Source: JACVRM01 sp963817375
Lineage (GTDB): Bacteria > Actinomycetota > Thermoleophilia > Gaiellales > Gaiellaceae
Direction of reading: 5' to 3'
NCBI GenBank assembly: GCA_963817375.1
Contig: CAWFOB010000006.1
Location: 124,001 to 188,000, forward strand
DNA length: 64,000 nt
Part shown: in pieces, positions 1 to 7,931 of the stretch
Position numbering within the stretch: position 1 is the first letter of the stretch
Layout of the letters: each line of letters starts with the position of its first letter
Position numbers and translations under genes: made by a program
The notes under the pieces: model-generated
Told to the model about the DNA's origin: nothing
The model's input: the letters and a program-made list of their open reading frames with translations, nothing else
Database searches by the model: none

Positions 1-1395
1 GATGTGCTCGAAGACCGGAAACGTGCCGAGCGCGGTCGGCGCCGCAGGGACGCCGGTGTTGCCGGGCGACGTCAGCACCGTCTGGCCGTTGTGCCAGAGC
101 GTCAGGAGCTGCGGCACGTTGCGGTGGACGTAGACGTAGCTGTACCCGTCGGTTCGGCGCTTGCCGGCGACGGCGTCGGCGAGCGCCGTGTGCCACACCT
201 TCGGGCCGGCGATGCCGTCGACGACGAGGTGGTGCTCGTCCTGGAACATCATCACGGCGCCGCGCGTGATCTCGTTCGGCTCACCCGTCTTCCACTGCGC
301 CTGGAGCTCGTGCGGCGTCTGCGGGTATCGCCACGCGAAGTGACCATCGGGCGGGTCGACCGCGGCGGCGAGCTGGTCGCGCATCGTCAGTGGCGCGCCC
401 GGCGCCGCCGGTGTCCAGTCGAGCGGCAGGTAGCCCTCCTGTGCGAGCAGCTGCTGCAGGCGCAGGAAGGACGCGGGCGCGACCGAGAGGCGGAAGCTCT
501 TCGTGGCGCGTGCCGCGCTGTGGGCGCCCATGACCGAGATCGTCGACGGGAAGCGGACGACGAGGTCGGAGTTGAACGGCGCGCCGTTGCCGCCGGGCTG
601 GAAGAGAAGCGTGTGGGCGTCCGGGGCCGTCCAGCGTCCGGGCACTGCCGGCACGAGCGTCGGCTCCTTCCCTCCGAGCACCCGCGAGACCGGCTTCGAG
701 AAGGTGAGCCGGATCGGGGCGAGCGGGTTGGCGCGCGCGTTCGGCCCGGGCGCGGCGAGGACGACCGGGTGGCTGGTCCGCGGGAACCACGTGACCCGAA
801 CGGGCACGCCGAGGGTCTCCCACGGCCGCGCCGCCGCTGCGACTTCGATCGCGCCCGCCGCCGTTTTCGTCGGCAGCGTCACCGTCCGTCCGGCCACCGT
901 CGCTCGCGCGAGCGACACGCGGTCGATCGGCGTGTCGAACCGCACCCGCGCATGCCCGTCGCGCGTGACCGTGACCCAGCGGTTGGCCACGTGCGCGGTC
1001 GGCGCCTCGACCGTCAGCGTCTCGCGCCGCTCGGCCCCAAGTGCCCAGCTCGTCCACCCGGGCCGCCGGACCACGACGGACAGGGTGATCCGCTCGCCTG
1101 GCGCGATCCGCCTGCGTGGGGTTATGCGCCCGTGCGAGACGGTGAGCGGGATCACGCGACCGTTCGCCGCCCGGGCATGGACGCTGACGAGCCGGCCGGC
1201 AAAGGGCTGCAACTCGACGCGGCCGAGTGCAGAGCGGTCGGCCGCAAGGCTGGCGCCCGAGAACGCCCAGACGACGGCAGCCGCGGCAACCGGCACCGAG
1301 ACGACGACCGCGAGGGCGATCCAGCGGCCGCGGTGCGATCGCTTCCTAGGCGGCGGTCTTCTCGTGCGGATCTGTAGCGGCGGCGAGACGGTCAC
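1..1395 (-). CDS. L,D-transpeptidase (YkuD family), C-terminus beyond window
   Basis: This membrane-anchored or secreted protein probably cross-links peptidoglycan as an L,D-transpeptidase. The 465 visible codons open with a basic stretch (RTRRPPPRKRSHRGR) and one hydrophobic helix (IALAVVVSVPVAAAAVVW), followed by Ig-like or bacterial beta-fold segments (around 50-270). After that comes the beginning of a YkuD domain, with LTLWHNGQTVLTS and TALGTFPVFEHI near the edge. The catalytic HxxxxxxSHGC motif would lie outside the window, so activity cannot be confirmed. I chose GTG at 1395 because a TGA lies nine codons upstream in frame and GGCGGAG precedes it by about five bases. No frameshift is visible. 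Confidence 0.75.
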   Translation of the reverse strand, partial: MTVSPPLQIRTRRPPPRKRSHRGRWIALAVVVSVPVAAAAVVWAFSGASLAADRSALGRVELQPFAGRLVSVHARAANGRVIPLTVSHGRITPRRRIAPGERITLSVVVRRPGWTSWALGAERRETLTVEAPTAHVANRWVTVTRDGHARVRFDTPIDRVSLARATVAGRTVTLPTKTAAGAIEVAAAARPWETLGVPVRVTWFPRTSHPVVLAAPGPNARANPLAPIRLTFSKPVSRVLGGKEPTLVPAVPGRWTAPDAHTLLFQPGGNGAPFNSDLVVRFPSTISVMGAHSAARATKSFRLSVAPASFLRLQQLLAQEGYLPLDWTPAAPGAPLTMRDQLAAAVDPPDGHFAWRYPQTPHELQAQWKTGEPNEITRGAVMMFQDEHHLVVDGIAGPKVWHTALADAVAGKRRTDGYSYVYVHRNVPQLLTLWHNGQTVLTSPGNTGVPAAPTALGTFPVFEHI

Positions 1396-1427
1396 GAGTG
1401 CTCCGCCACAGGGTAGGCGTCATCGCT

Positions 1428-1622
1428 TCAGTCGGCCGGGTCGGCCGACGCTTCCTCGACAGCGACTCCATCCGCTGCTTCGGGCGCCTCCGCGAGCCAC
1501 TCCGGGCCCGCGACGTCCCCGGCGCGCCGTGCTTCCTTCTTCTCGCGCTTGCGTTCACGCTTCTCGCGCAGGGCGAGCTCCCGTGCCCGCTTTGCCTGCG
1601 TCTGGGCGTTCCTCGTCGCCAT
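1428..1622 (-). CDS. small highly charged basic protein next to cold-shock gene
   Basis: A 64-residue protein of unknown function. The N-terminal half is almost entirely Arg, Lys, Glu and Ala (KRARELALREKRERKREK) and is predicted to form a charged helix. The C-terminal half is acidic and Ala/Glu-rich. The start at 1622 (MATRNAQTQ) is supported by an AGGAGG sequence about six bases upstream. It lies just downstream of the cold-shock gene on the same strand, 75 bp away, so the two may be co-transcribed. The composition would suit an RNA-, DNA- or ribosome-associated protein, but that is inference only. Confidence 0.6.
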   Translation of the reverse strand: MATRNAQTQAKRARELALREKRERKREKKEARRAGDVAGPEWLAEAPEAADGVAVEEASADPAD

Positions 1623-1697
1623 CCAGCCTCCTGACGTGGTGATGCACAGGCGGCAACTGCCGGGCCGGCGAGCCACGGCAGTTGCCGCCTGCGGTGA

Positions 1698-1907
1698 CTA
1701 GGCGGACGCGAGCGTGACGCTCTTCGCCTCGGGGCCCTTCGCGCCCTCAGCGGGCTCGTACGACACCTTCGCGTTCTCGGCGAGGGTCTTGTAGCCCTCG
1801 CCCTCGATCGCGCTGTGGTGGACGAACACGTCCTTGCCGCCTTCATCGGGGGTGATGAACCCGTACCCCTTGTCGGCGTTGAACCACTTAACGGTTCCGG
1901 TTGCCAT
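1698..1907 (-). CDS. cold-shock protein, CspA family
   Basis: A 69-residue single cold-shock domain (OB fold), which typically binds single-stranded RNA/DNA and melts mRNA secondary structure. Both nucleic-acid-binding motifs are intact: RNP1-like KGYGFITP near residue 15 and RNP2-like DVFVHHSAI near residue 28. Length matches the family. The ATG at 1907 follows GGAGGAGGT ten bases upstream. An in-frame GTG exists at 1928 but overlaps that ribosome binding site, so I rejected it. Transcribed divergently from the esterase gene, with roughly 190 bp between them. Confidence 0.95.
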   Translation of the reverse strand: MATGTVKWFNADKGYGFITPDEGGKDVFVHHSAIEGEGYKTLAENAKVSYEPAEGAKGPEAKSVTLASA

Positions 1908-2101
1908 GGATAGAAACACCTCCTCCACTGCTCAAGAACGGGCAGGGAGGCGCGTTCTGCGCATCCAGTACTCGCTCAGATAGTCGCGGGAGCGTAGCAG
2001 CGTCCCCGCCTGAGGGCTCCGTGGGCACGTCGTCGACGCGAGCGAAGTTAATGCGGAGAGCAGTGCGCTCGCAACGCGCGCCGACTACCGTCGCCAACGC
2101 T

Positions 2102-2962
2102 GTGCGCCGTCGAGCTCTCGCCCTGGCGCTTCTGCTCGCCTCGCTCGGTGGCTGCGGCGGGAGCAGTGCGGCGTCGCTCTCGCTGCCGCGCACCGTCGAC
2201 GGGTCGTACGCCTCGAAAGCGCTGCGCGGCACGATCCGCTACCGCGTGTACCTGCCGGCCGGCTACGGGTCGGGCAGCACGCGCTACCCGGTCATCTACC
2301 TCCTGCACGGCCTGCCGGCCACGGCCGACGCCTACAAGAGCATCGGCTTCATCACCCGGCCCGTCGAGCACTCGGGCATGCGCGCGATCGTGGTCGGCGT
2401 GCAGGGCGCGCGCACGGGCGACACCGACCCCGAGTGGGCGAACCGGGGGCCGGGCCGCGACTGGGAGACGGCCACCGCGCACGAGCTCGTCCACGTGATC
2501 GACAGCCGCTACCGCACGATTCCCGCGCGGCGCGCCCGCGGGCTGATCGGTATCTCGGCCGGCGGCTACGGCGCCACGCTGACCGCGATCCACAACCCGT
2601 CCGTCTACTCCGTCATCCAGTCCTGGAGCGGCTACTTCCACGCGACCAACCCAGCCGGTACGGCGCGGCTCGACATGGGCTCGAAGGACGCCAACGACTG
2701 GGCCGATGCGACCAAGCTCGTGCCGAGGCTCAAGCAGATCTTCGCCCGCTACCCGAACACGCACTACGGGCACTTCGTCGGCACCAACGACCCGACCTTC
2801 CTCGACGACAACCGCGCCTTCGACCGCACGCTGACGGCGGCAGGGATCAAGCACGCGTACGCCGAGTACGAGGGCGGGCACACCGATCGCTTCTGGCGGA
2901 CGCACGAGGACGACTGGGTGAGCGCCGCCCTGCGCGAGCTGGCGAGGCCGACTCAGTCGTAG
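2102..2962 (+). CDS. lipoprotein esterase, esterase D / antigen 85-like alpha/beta hydrolase
   Basis: A predicted secreted lipoprotein hydrolase of 286 residues. From GTG 2102 the protein begins with an RRR n-region, a hydrophobic core (ALALALLLASL) and a lipobox LGGC, a textbook lipoprotein signal; the upstream in-frame ATG at 2051 would place 17 extra residues ahead of it. The body carries the putative esterase pattern: YPVIYLLHGLPA (oxyanion strand and loop), GISAGGYGA (nucleophile elbow GxSxGG) and a C-terminal EGGHTDRFW with the catalytic His. TACCGT lies ten bases before the GTG and may be a -10 element. The 3' end overlaps the convergent GH3 gene by 10 bp. The substrate is unknown. Confidence 0.8.
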   Translation: MRRRALALALLLASLGGCGGSSAASLSLPRTVDGSYASKALRGTIRYRVYLPAGYGSGSTRYPVIYLLHGLPATADAYKSIGFITRPVEHSGMRAIVVGVQGARTGDTDPEWANRGPGRDWETATAHELVHVIDSRYRTIPARRARGLIGISAGGYGATLTAIHNPSVYSVIQSWSGYFHATNPAGTARLDMGSKDANDWADATKLVPRLKQIFARYPNTHYGHFVGTNDPTFLDDNRAFDRTLTAAGIKHAYAEYEGGHTDRFWRTHEDDWVSAALRELARPTQS

Positions 2963-4011
2963 CGGCGGCGGAGCGCCACGATGCGGTCGTATGACGCCTG
3001 CAGCGCCGACCGGCTCAGCCGCCCGCTTTTCGCCGCCTTCAGCAGCGCCCCGTAGGCCTGCTCGCCGACGGTGTCGCCGCCGCTGCCGCCGTTGCCCGCG
3101 ACGTACACCAGGTCGATGCCGGCGCCGACGGCGCGGACGGTCGCCTCGCCGGCGTCGAACCACGGGCTGACGCCCCGCGTCGCGAGGTCGTCGCTCATCG
3201 TCACGCCCTGGAACCCGAGGCTCTTCCGCAGCAGCCCGGTCACGATCGCCGGCGAGGTCGCCGCAGGAACCGAGTCGTACGCCGGGTAGACGGCCGTGCC
3301 GACCATCACGAGCGGCACGCCGGCCGCGATCGCCGCCCGGTAGGGCGCGAGGTCGCGGGCGCTCAGCGCGGCGCGAGAGGCCGAAACGCGCCCGGGCCCG
3401 TAGTCGGTGCTGCGCCCGAGCCGTCCGAGCCCCGGGAAGTGCTTGGCGGTGGCGGCGACTCCGCCCTGGACGAGGCCCCGGGCGAACGCGACGCTGTTCG
3501 CGCTCACCGTCGCCGCGTCGGTCGAGAATGCGCGCGAGTAGATGAACGCGTAGTGGGAGACGGGCACGTCGAGCACGGGCGCCAGGTCGACGCCGATGCC
3601 GAGCCCGCGCAGGTAGCGGCCGGTCGCCCGGCCCTGGGCGAGCGCGTCGGAGGTCGTGCGCATCTGGCTCGGCGCCTCCGTCGGCGGGCCGGGCAGCCGC
3701 TTGACGCCGCCGCCCTCCTGGTCGATCGCGATCAGGAGCGGCGGCTGGCCGCCGGCACGTGCGGCCGCCTGCAGCTGCCGGACGAGCGGCAGCGGGCCGC
3801 CGGGCGGGATGGTGTTCGAGAACAGGACGACGCCGCCGACCTGGCCGCGCTTGATGCGCGCGAGGAGCGCCGCGCTCGGCACCGGGCCGCGCATGCGGAT
3901 CACGACGTGCGCCCCGGCGAGCTGCGCGAGCGTCGGTCCGGATGCGGGCCGCGCGCCTCCAGCCACCGCGGCGGAGGCGAGGATCAGGGAGAGGGCGGCG
4001 AGCATTCGCAT
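2953..4011 (-). CDS. glycoside hydrolase family 3, beta-N-acetylhexosaminidase-like (NagZ-type)
   Basis: A secreted GH3 enzyme of 352 residues, likely acting on N-acetylglucosaminyl linkages in cell-wall fragments. It has a short signal sequence (MLAALSLILASAAVAGG). Family motifs are present: AIDQEGGGVKRL (substrate-binding loop), AKHFPGLGRLGRSTDYGPG (the KHFPG His loop typical of NagZ-type enzymes) and VTMSDDLATRG (nucleophile Asp). GGAGG lies five bases before the ATG at 4011. The length fits a single-domain NagZ rather than two-domain beta-glucosidases. It converges with the esterase gene, and the stop codons overlap by 10 bp. Cell-wall recycling is the likely role; beta-glucosidase activity is less likely. 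Confidence 0.88.
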   Translation of the reverse strand: MRMLAALSLILASAAVAGGARPASGPTLAQLAGAHVVIRMRGPVPSAALLARIKRGQVGGVVLFSNTIPPGGPLPLVRQLQAAARAGGQPPLLIAIDQEGGGVKRLPGPPTEAPSQMRTTSDALAQGRATGRYLRGLGIGVDLAPVLDVPVSHYAFIYSRAFSTDAATVSANSVAFARGLVQGGVAATAKHFPGLGRLGRSTDYGPGRVSASRAALSARDLAPYRAAIAAGVPLVMVGTAVYPAYDSVPAATSPAIVTGLLRKSLGFQGVTMSDDLATRGVSPWFDAGEATVRAVGAGIDLVYVAGNGGSGGDTVGEQAYGALLKAAKSGRLSRSALQASYDRIVALRRRYD

Positions 4012-4064
4012 AGCACCTCCGGTATACCACGAGGGCTTGCCGACGCCGCCCCGAATACGGCGGC

Positions 4065-4210
4065 GTGACGCAGCAGTCGGCGTTCGGCGAGGACGCATAT
4101 TCGGGGGCGCTACGCCGAAGGCGCGGCCCGTTTCTTCGGCACCCCGCGGCAGGACAAAGGAGCTGGCCGAGAGCGTGGCCGCGCTGACGCGTGAGATCCG
4201 CGCCGACTGA
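4065..4210 (+). pseudogene. possible small gene (~47 codons) broken by two single-base insertions
   Basis: No single frame is open here, but removing one G from the GGGGG run near 4112-4116 and one G from the AAAGGAG near 4156-4162 gives a continuous 47-codon frame. It would start at GTG 4065 (MTQQSAFGEDAYSG), pass through RYAEGAARFFGTPRQDK, and end ELAESVAALTREIRAD. The pieces lie in three successive frames, have normal GC-rich codon use, and the stop overlaps the next start as TGATG, which suggests translational coupling with the DUF1697 gene. The function is unknown. It may be a real gene with sequencing indels, a decaying gene, or chance. Confidence 0.35.
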
Positions 4211-4740
4211 TGGCGCGCCAGGTCGTGCTCCTGCGCGGCATCAACGTCGGCAGGAGCCGGCGCGTGCCGATGGCGGCGCTGCGCGAGGCGCTGGACGGAT
4301 ACGGCGACGTCGTCACCCACGGCCAGAGCGGGAACGTCGTGCTCGACGCGAAGAGCTCAGGCCGGGCGCTCGAGCGCGAGCTCGAAGGGCTGTTCGCCGA
4401 GCGGCTCGGGCTCGAGACGCGGGTGATCGTCCGCAGCCGCTCACAGCTCCAGAAGGTGGTCGAGCGCAATCCGCTGGCGAAGCTCGCTGATAACGGCTCG
4501 CGCTACCTCGTCACCTTCCTGGCCGATAGGCCCCCTGCGACCAGTGCGAAGGCGCTGGGGGACGACTTCGGCCGCGAGCAGGCGATCCTGCACGGGCAGG
4601 AGGTCTACAGCTGGCACCCGGACGGGCTTCAGCGCTCGAAGCTGGCCGCGCTCATCGCAGACGGCCTCGGCACGGTCGGCACCGCGCGCAACTGGAACAC
4701 CGTGACGAAGCTGCTCGTGCTCGCTTATGAACCCGATTGA
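4210..4740 (+). CDS. DUF1697 family protein
   Basis: A 176-residue cytosolic protein of the DUF1697 family, with the typical opening QVVLLRGINVGRSRRVPMA followed by ALREALDGYGDVVTHGQSGNVV. The C-terminal YSWHPDGLQRSKLA and TARNWNTVTKLL segments also match the family pattern. The length is normal. The biochemical role of the family is not established. The ATG overlaps the TGA of a putative small upstream frame (TGATG), so translation may be coupled to it. The convergent neighbour, a cyclase gene, ends 24 bp downstream. Confidence 0.85.
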   Translation: MARQVVLLRGINVGRSRRVPMAALREALDGYGDVVTHGQSGNVVLDAKSSGRALERELEGLFAERLGLETRVIVRSRSQLQKVVERNPLAKLADNGSRYLVTFLADRPPATSAKALGDDFGREQAILHGQEVYSWHPDGLQRSKLAALIADGLGTVGTARNWNTVTKLLVLAYEPD

Positions 4741-4763
4741 CGGTCGCGGTAGTAGGCCCTCGT

Positions 4764-6698
4764 CTAGCGCCAGTCGACGGCGACGACCTCGACGGGCTCG
4801 TCGAAGCCCTTGAGGATCTCCGCCCGCGGCTCGGAGAGCCGGAACGCCCCGGCGACGCCGTCGAGCGACTCGCGGCTGACGAGGATCTCGCCCGCACCGG
4901 CGGCCGCCCCGACCCGCGCGGCCAGGTGGATGGTCTCGCCGCCGTAGTCGGTGTAGCCGCTGCCCGTGCGGAACGCCGCGCCGCTGTGGGCGCCGATGCG
5001 CACGTCGGGCGCGACGATCTCGTCGGCGAGCGCCTTCTGGATCGCGATCGCCGCGCGGACGGCCGTGCCCGCGTCGTCGAACGAGGCGAAGAAGCCGTCG
5101 CCCGTGTTCTTGACCACCGCGCCGCCGCCGGAGACGATCTGCTCGCGCACGACCTCGTCGTGGCGGGCGAGCAGGCGCCGGTACTTCTCCTCCCCGAGCG
5201 TCCCCAGGAGCTTCGTCGAGTCGACGATGTCGGTGAACAGGAACGTCATCGACGCCTCCACGCGGCCGAGCAGGTCGCGGCACTGCGCCTCGTCGAGCCG
5301 CGCTCCGAGCCGCTCGAACGTCGCCAGGGCGGCCTCGAACTCGCCGGTCGCGCTCGGCTCGTCACCTGCACGCCGGAAGGCGGTGCCCAGCGCGAGCCTT
5401 GCCTGGGCGGTCTCATAGGGCGCGCCGACGTTCTGCCACTCGTCGCGAGCGCGGCGCAGGAGCTCGGCTGCCCCGGCGGCGTCACCGCCGGCGAGCACGA
5501 TACGGCCGCGCGCGAGATGCAGGCCGGCGTCGAATGCGGGCGTCCGCGCACCGCCGATCTTGTAGGCGTCCACGATCGTCTCGGCGTCGTCGGCGGCCGT
5601 GTTCGCGGTGGCGAGATCGCCCGCCGCGACCGCGACCTCGACCTGCGCGAGCAGGTGACGGAGCCGGAGAAGCGGCTGCTTCGCCTCGGCGACGGCGCGC
5701 CGGAGACCGGACGCAGCGGCGTCCACCTGCCCGCTCGCGAGGCGGAGGAGTGACAGCCCGGGCTGCGGGTCCTGCCCGAGCTCGTTCGCGCGCGCGTACG
5801 CCTCCTCGGCCGCCGCGAAGTTGCCCTGGCGCCGGCGGATCTCGCCGATCTCGTAGTACCCGTTCGCAGTCAGGCGGCGCTGGAAGTCCTCGAGCTCGTC
5901 GCACGCCGCCTGCGCCTGCCGCTCGGCGCCGTCCCAGTCGCCGCGGAGCCGCATGATCTCGGCCCGGTGGATCCGGCACGCCCCGGGAAAGCCGGAGACC
6001 TCGAGGCGGTCGCACCACTTGTTCGCCTCCTCCGTCCACTCGGCGGCCCGTCGCAGGTCGCCGAGGTCCTGGCAGGTGCTGATCGTGATGCAGTAGACGA
6101 GCCCGGTCGTGAACGGCCGCAGGTCGCCGCAGACCGCGGACGCGGTCGCCTGGTCGACCATCGCGAGGCCGCGCTCCACCTCGCCGCCTCGGATCAAGGT
6201 GCGCCCGGTGCCCACGATGGCGATCATCTCGACGTCGCGGTCTCCGAAGCGCCGGGCGATCTCCCGTGCCCGCTCCATCTCCGCGAGCGCCTCGGGGACG
6301 GTGCCGCCGCCGAACAGCGCGTTCATGCCGCGCGTGAGCGCCAGGAACCCGTGCTCGCTCGACTCCGGCTCGTCCGCGAGCATGGCCTCGGCGTTCGCGA
6401 ACCAGCCGCCGGCGACGGCGTAGGCCTCGCGGCCGACGTGATCCCAGTTCAGCGTGAGCGCGATCCGGGCAGCCCGACGGCGGTCACCGGCGGCTGCGAA
6501 CCCCGCGTAGGCGCGCTCGCGGAGCGCCATCGCCTCCTCGATCCTGCCCGACCACCAGGCCGAGTCGGCGAAGGCCTCGAGGTCGTCGGGCGTGAGGTCG
6601 GCGCGGTCGGCGGCGCCGAAGGCGTCGTAGGCCTCGCGCCAGGCGTGGCGCCCCGCGGCGTCGCGCGCAGTCGGAAGCGGCTCGGCGAGCTGTGACAT
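4764..6698 (-). CDS. TPR-repeat protein with C-terminal class III adenylate/guanylate cyclase
   Basis: A 644-residue soluble signalling protein. Residues ~20-475 are TPR-like helical repeats (for example EEAYARANELGQDPQ, GRIEEAMALRERAYAGF), a likely sensor or protein-docking region. Residues 484-644 form a class III nucleotidyl cyclase domain: MTFLFTDIVDSTKLL supplies the metal-binding Asp, KNTGDGFFASF follows, and GGETIHLAARVGAAAGAGEILVS is the second conserved segment. No ATPase domain lies between them, unlike the larger LuxR-type TPR cyclases. No Shine-Dalgarno is seen. ATG 6698 lies seven bases after GACAAT, compatible with a leaderless start; a GTG five codons earlier is the alternative. 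Production of cAMP is inferred. Confidence 0.85.
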   Translation of the reverse strand: MSQLAEPLPTARDAAGRHAWREAYDAFGAADRADLTPDDLEAFADSAWWSGRIEEAMALRERAYAGFAAAGDRRRAARIALTLNWDHVGREAYAVAGGWFANAEAMLADEPESSEHGFLALTRGMNALFGGGTVPEALAEMERAREIARRFGDRDVEMIAIVGTGRTLIRGGEVERGLAMVDQATASAVCGDLRPFTTGLVYCITISTCQDLGDLRRAAEWTEEANKWCDRLEVSGFPGACRIHRAEIMRLRGDWDGAERQAQAACDELEDFQRRLTANGYYEIGEIRRRQGNFAAAEEAYARANELGQDPQPGLSLLRLASGQVDAAASGLRRAVAEAKQPLLRLRHLLAQVEVAVAAGDLATANTAADDAETIVDAYKIGGARTPAFDAGLHLARGRIVLAGGDAAGAAELLRRARDEWQNVGAPYETAQARLALGTAFRRAGDEPSATGEFEAALATFERLGARLDEAQCRDLLGRVEASMTFLFTDIVDSTKLLGTLGEEKYRRLLARHDEVVREQIVSGGGAVVKNTGDGFFASFDDAGTAVRAAIAIQKALADEIVAPDVRIGAHSGAAFRTGSGYTDYGGETIHLAARVGAAAGAGEILVSRESLDGVAGAFRLSEPRAEILKGFDEPVEVVAVDWR

Positions 6699-6754
6699 CG
6701 AAGTGATTGTCACAGCGGTCGTACGCCGGCGCCAGTTTTCGGGCGCAGGAACGC

Positions 6755-7177
6755 CTATGCGCCGAGCGCCTCCTGGATCTTGCCCAGCTCCTGCTGCTCG
6801 CCCGGCGAGACGCCCTTCTTCGCCTCGGCGACCGACTGCGCCACGTCCGTGACGAACGTGCGGTAGGGGCTCACCTCGTCCGGCGCCTTCTGCTCGACGA
6901 GCTGCACCGCTGCGCGGATCGAGTCGAGCGTCTGCTGTTCGAGCTCATCGGGCGACGAGCGCATGCTGAACCCCGAGCTCTTCGTCGTCGCGCCGAGATC
7001 GCGGACGAGCGCGCTCGAGCTCTCGCGTCCGGCGGCGAGGTGCTTCGCCATCGTCGTCGCCTCGCCGAACGTGTCGAAGAAGCTCCGGTCGCTGACCGCG
7101 ACGAGCAGCCCCGCGCCCGTGACGCCCTTCTGGAGCGTCTCCCACTCCTCCTCGGTGAAGTCGGCCTTACCCGCCAT
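6755..7177 (-). CDS. conserved hypothetical protein, helical
   Basis: A 140-residue, mostly helical, cytosolic protein with no signal or membrane segment. It opens MAGKADFTEEEWETLQKGVTGAG and continues with LVAVSDRSFFDTFGEATTMAKHL; I do not recognise a named family. The start at 7177 follows AAAGGAG by about six bases and lies inside the end of the upstream monooxygenase-like gene (11-bp overlap), so the two are translationally linked. The paired expression hints at a shared stress or metabolic role, but there is no direct evidence. Confidence 0.7.
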   Translation of the reverse strand: MAGKADFTEEEWETLQKGVTGAGLLVAVSDRSFFDTFGEATTMAKHLAAGRESSSALVRDLGATTKSSGFSMRSSPDELEQQTLDSIRAAVQLVEQKAPDEVSPYRTFVTDVAQSVAEAKKGVSPGEQQELGKIQEALGA

Positions 7178-7487
7178 GCGTGCTCCTTTCTGTCGTGATC
7201 CCTGCGAGACCGTAGACCTCGTAGCGCTTCGAGCCGACCGGCGACGGCCGGTTGCGGTCGGGGTCCTCGGCACGGCGCTCGCCGACCGCGCCGAAGAGCG
7301 CCTCGGCCCGCGACTCGTCCTCGAAGACCATGACGGAGAGGCGCTCGCCCGACTCGCGGTCGACGAGCCAGAAGCCGGCGACGCCGGCCGTCTCCTCCGC
7401 GACGGGGACCACCTCCTCCCGCACGTGGGAGATGCCGTCCTCGAGATCCTGCGGACCGTCCTCGAACCTGACCACCATCGCGTACAT
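7167..7487 (-). CDS. antibiotic biosynthesis monooxygenase-like (ABM fold) protein
   Basis: A 106-residue protein that looks like a dimeric alpha/beta-barrel ABM-type domain. It opens MYAMVVRFEDGPQDLEDGI, followed by a helix with AEETAGVAGFWLVDRESG and the strand LSVMVFEDESRAEALFGAV. ABM-fold proteins include heme-degrading enzymes and quinol monooxygenases, but many small members have no known activity and no catalytic residue can be assigned here. AAAGGAGG lies seven bases before the ATG. The next gene starts inside its last codons. The ArsR gene is divergent, about 117 bp away. Confidence 0.65.
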   Translation of the reverse strand: MYAMVVRFEDGPQDLEDGISHVREEVVPVAEETAGVAGFWLVDRESGERLSVMVFEDESRAEALFGAVGERRAEDPDRNRPSPVGSKRYEVYGLAGITTERSTHGG

Positions 7488-7566
7488 GCAGCCTCCTTTC
7501 GCGGGTGAGACTAATCCGCCGCGAACAGCGCGACACGGATCGTCGCGGTGGCCGCGCGGCTCGAGC

Positions 7567-7596
7567 TTGACATGTGACCTTTTAGTCACATAACAT
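7567..7596 (+). promoter_or_regulatory. sigma-70-type promoter with embedded palindromic operator, ahead of ArsR gene
   Basis: A -35 TTGACA (7567-7572) and -10 TAACAT (7591-7596) are separated by 18 bp. The spacer is filled by a perfect inverted repeat: TGTGAC (7573-7578), six bases, then GTCACA (7585-7590), extendable by one A/T pair on each side. The ATG lies eight bases after the -10, so the mRNA is probably leaderless. A dimeric repressor bound here would block RNA polymerase directly; autoregulation by the adjacent ArsR protein is the simple inference. Confidence 0.85.
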
Positions 7597-7604
7597 CCCC
7601 GCCC

Positions 7605-7931
7605 ATGCACGACGACGACGACCGGGTGTTCAGGGCGCTCGCCGACCCCACGCGGCGCTTCCTCCTCGACCGGCTCTTCGAGCGTGACGGCCGCACGCTC
7701 ACCGAGCTCGAGTCCGAGCTGGCGATGTCCCGTTTCGGGGTCATGAAGCACCTGCGGGTGCTCGAGGACGCCGGCCTCGTCGTCACGCGCCGGTCGGGCC
7801 GGGAGAAGCTCCACCACCTGAACCCGGTCCCGATCCGGCTGATCCACGACCGCTGGATCGACAAGTACACGGAGCGCCACGTGTCGGCGCTCACGGAGCT
7901 CAAGACGAGGCTGGAACAGGAGGACGCATGA
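7605..7931 (+). CDS. ArsR-family winged-helix transcriptional regulator
   Basis: A 108-residue repressor with the winged-helix core typical of the ArsR group that is paired with SRPBCC proteins: FRALADPTRRFLLDRLFERDG, LTELESELAMSRFGVMKHLRVLEDAG (recognition helix) and LVVTRRSGREKLHHLNPVPI (wing). The metal-binding cysteine motif of arsenic sensors (CVC) is absent, so the ligand is probably not arsenite. It shares an ATGA overlap with the SRPBCC gene, so the two are one operon. The palindrome embedded in its own promoter (7572-7591) is the obvious binding site. Confidence 0.92.
   Translation: MHDDDDRVFRALADPTRRFLLDRLFERDGRTLTELESELAMSRFGVMKHLRVLEDAGLVVTRRSGREKLHHLNPVPIRLIHDRWIDKYTERHVSALTELKTRLEQEDA

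Noticed and set aside
4..1377. Plus-strand frame opposite the L,D-transpeptidase
   Set aside because: The translation is Arg/Ala-rich low complexity, while the minus strand gives recognisable YkuD sequence.
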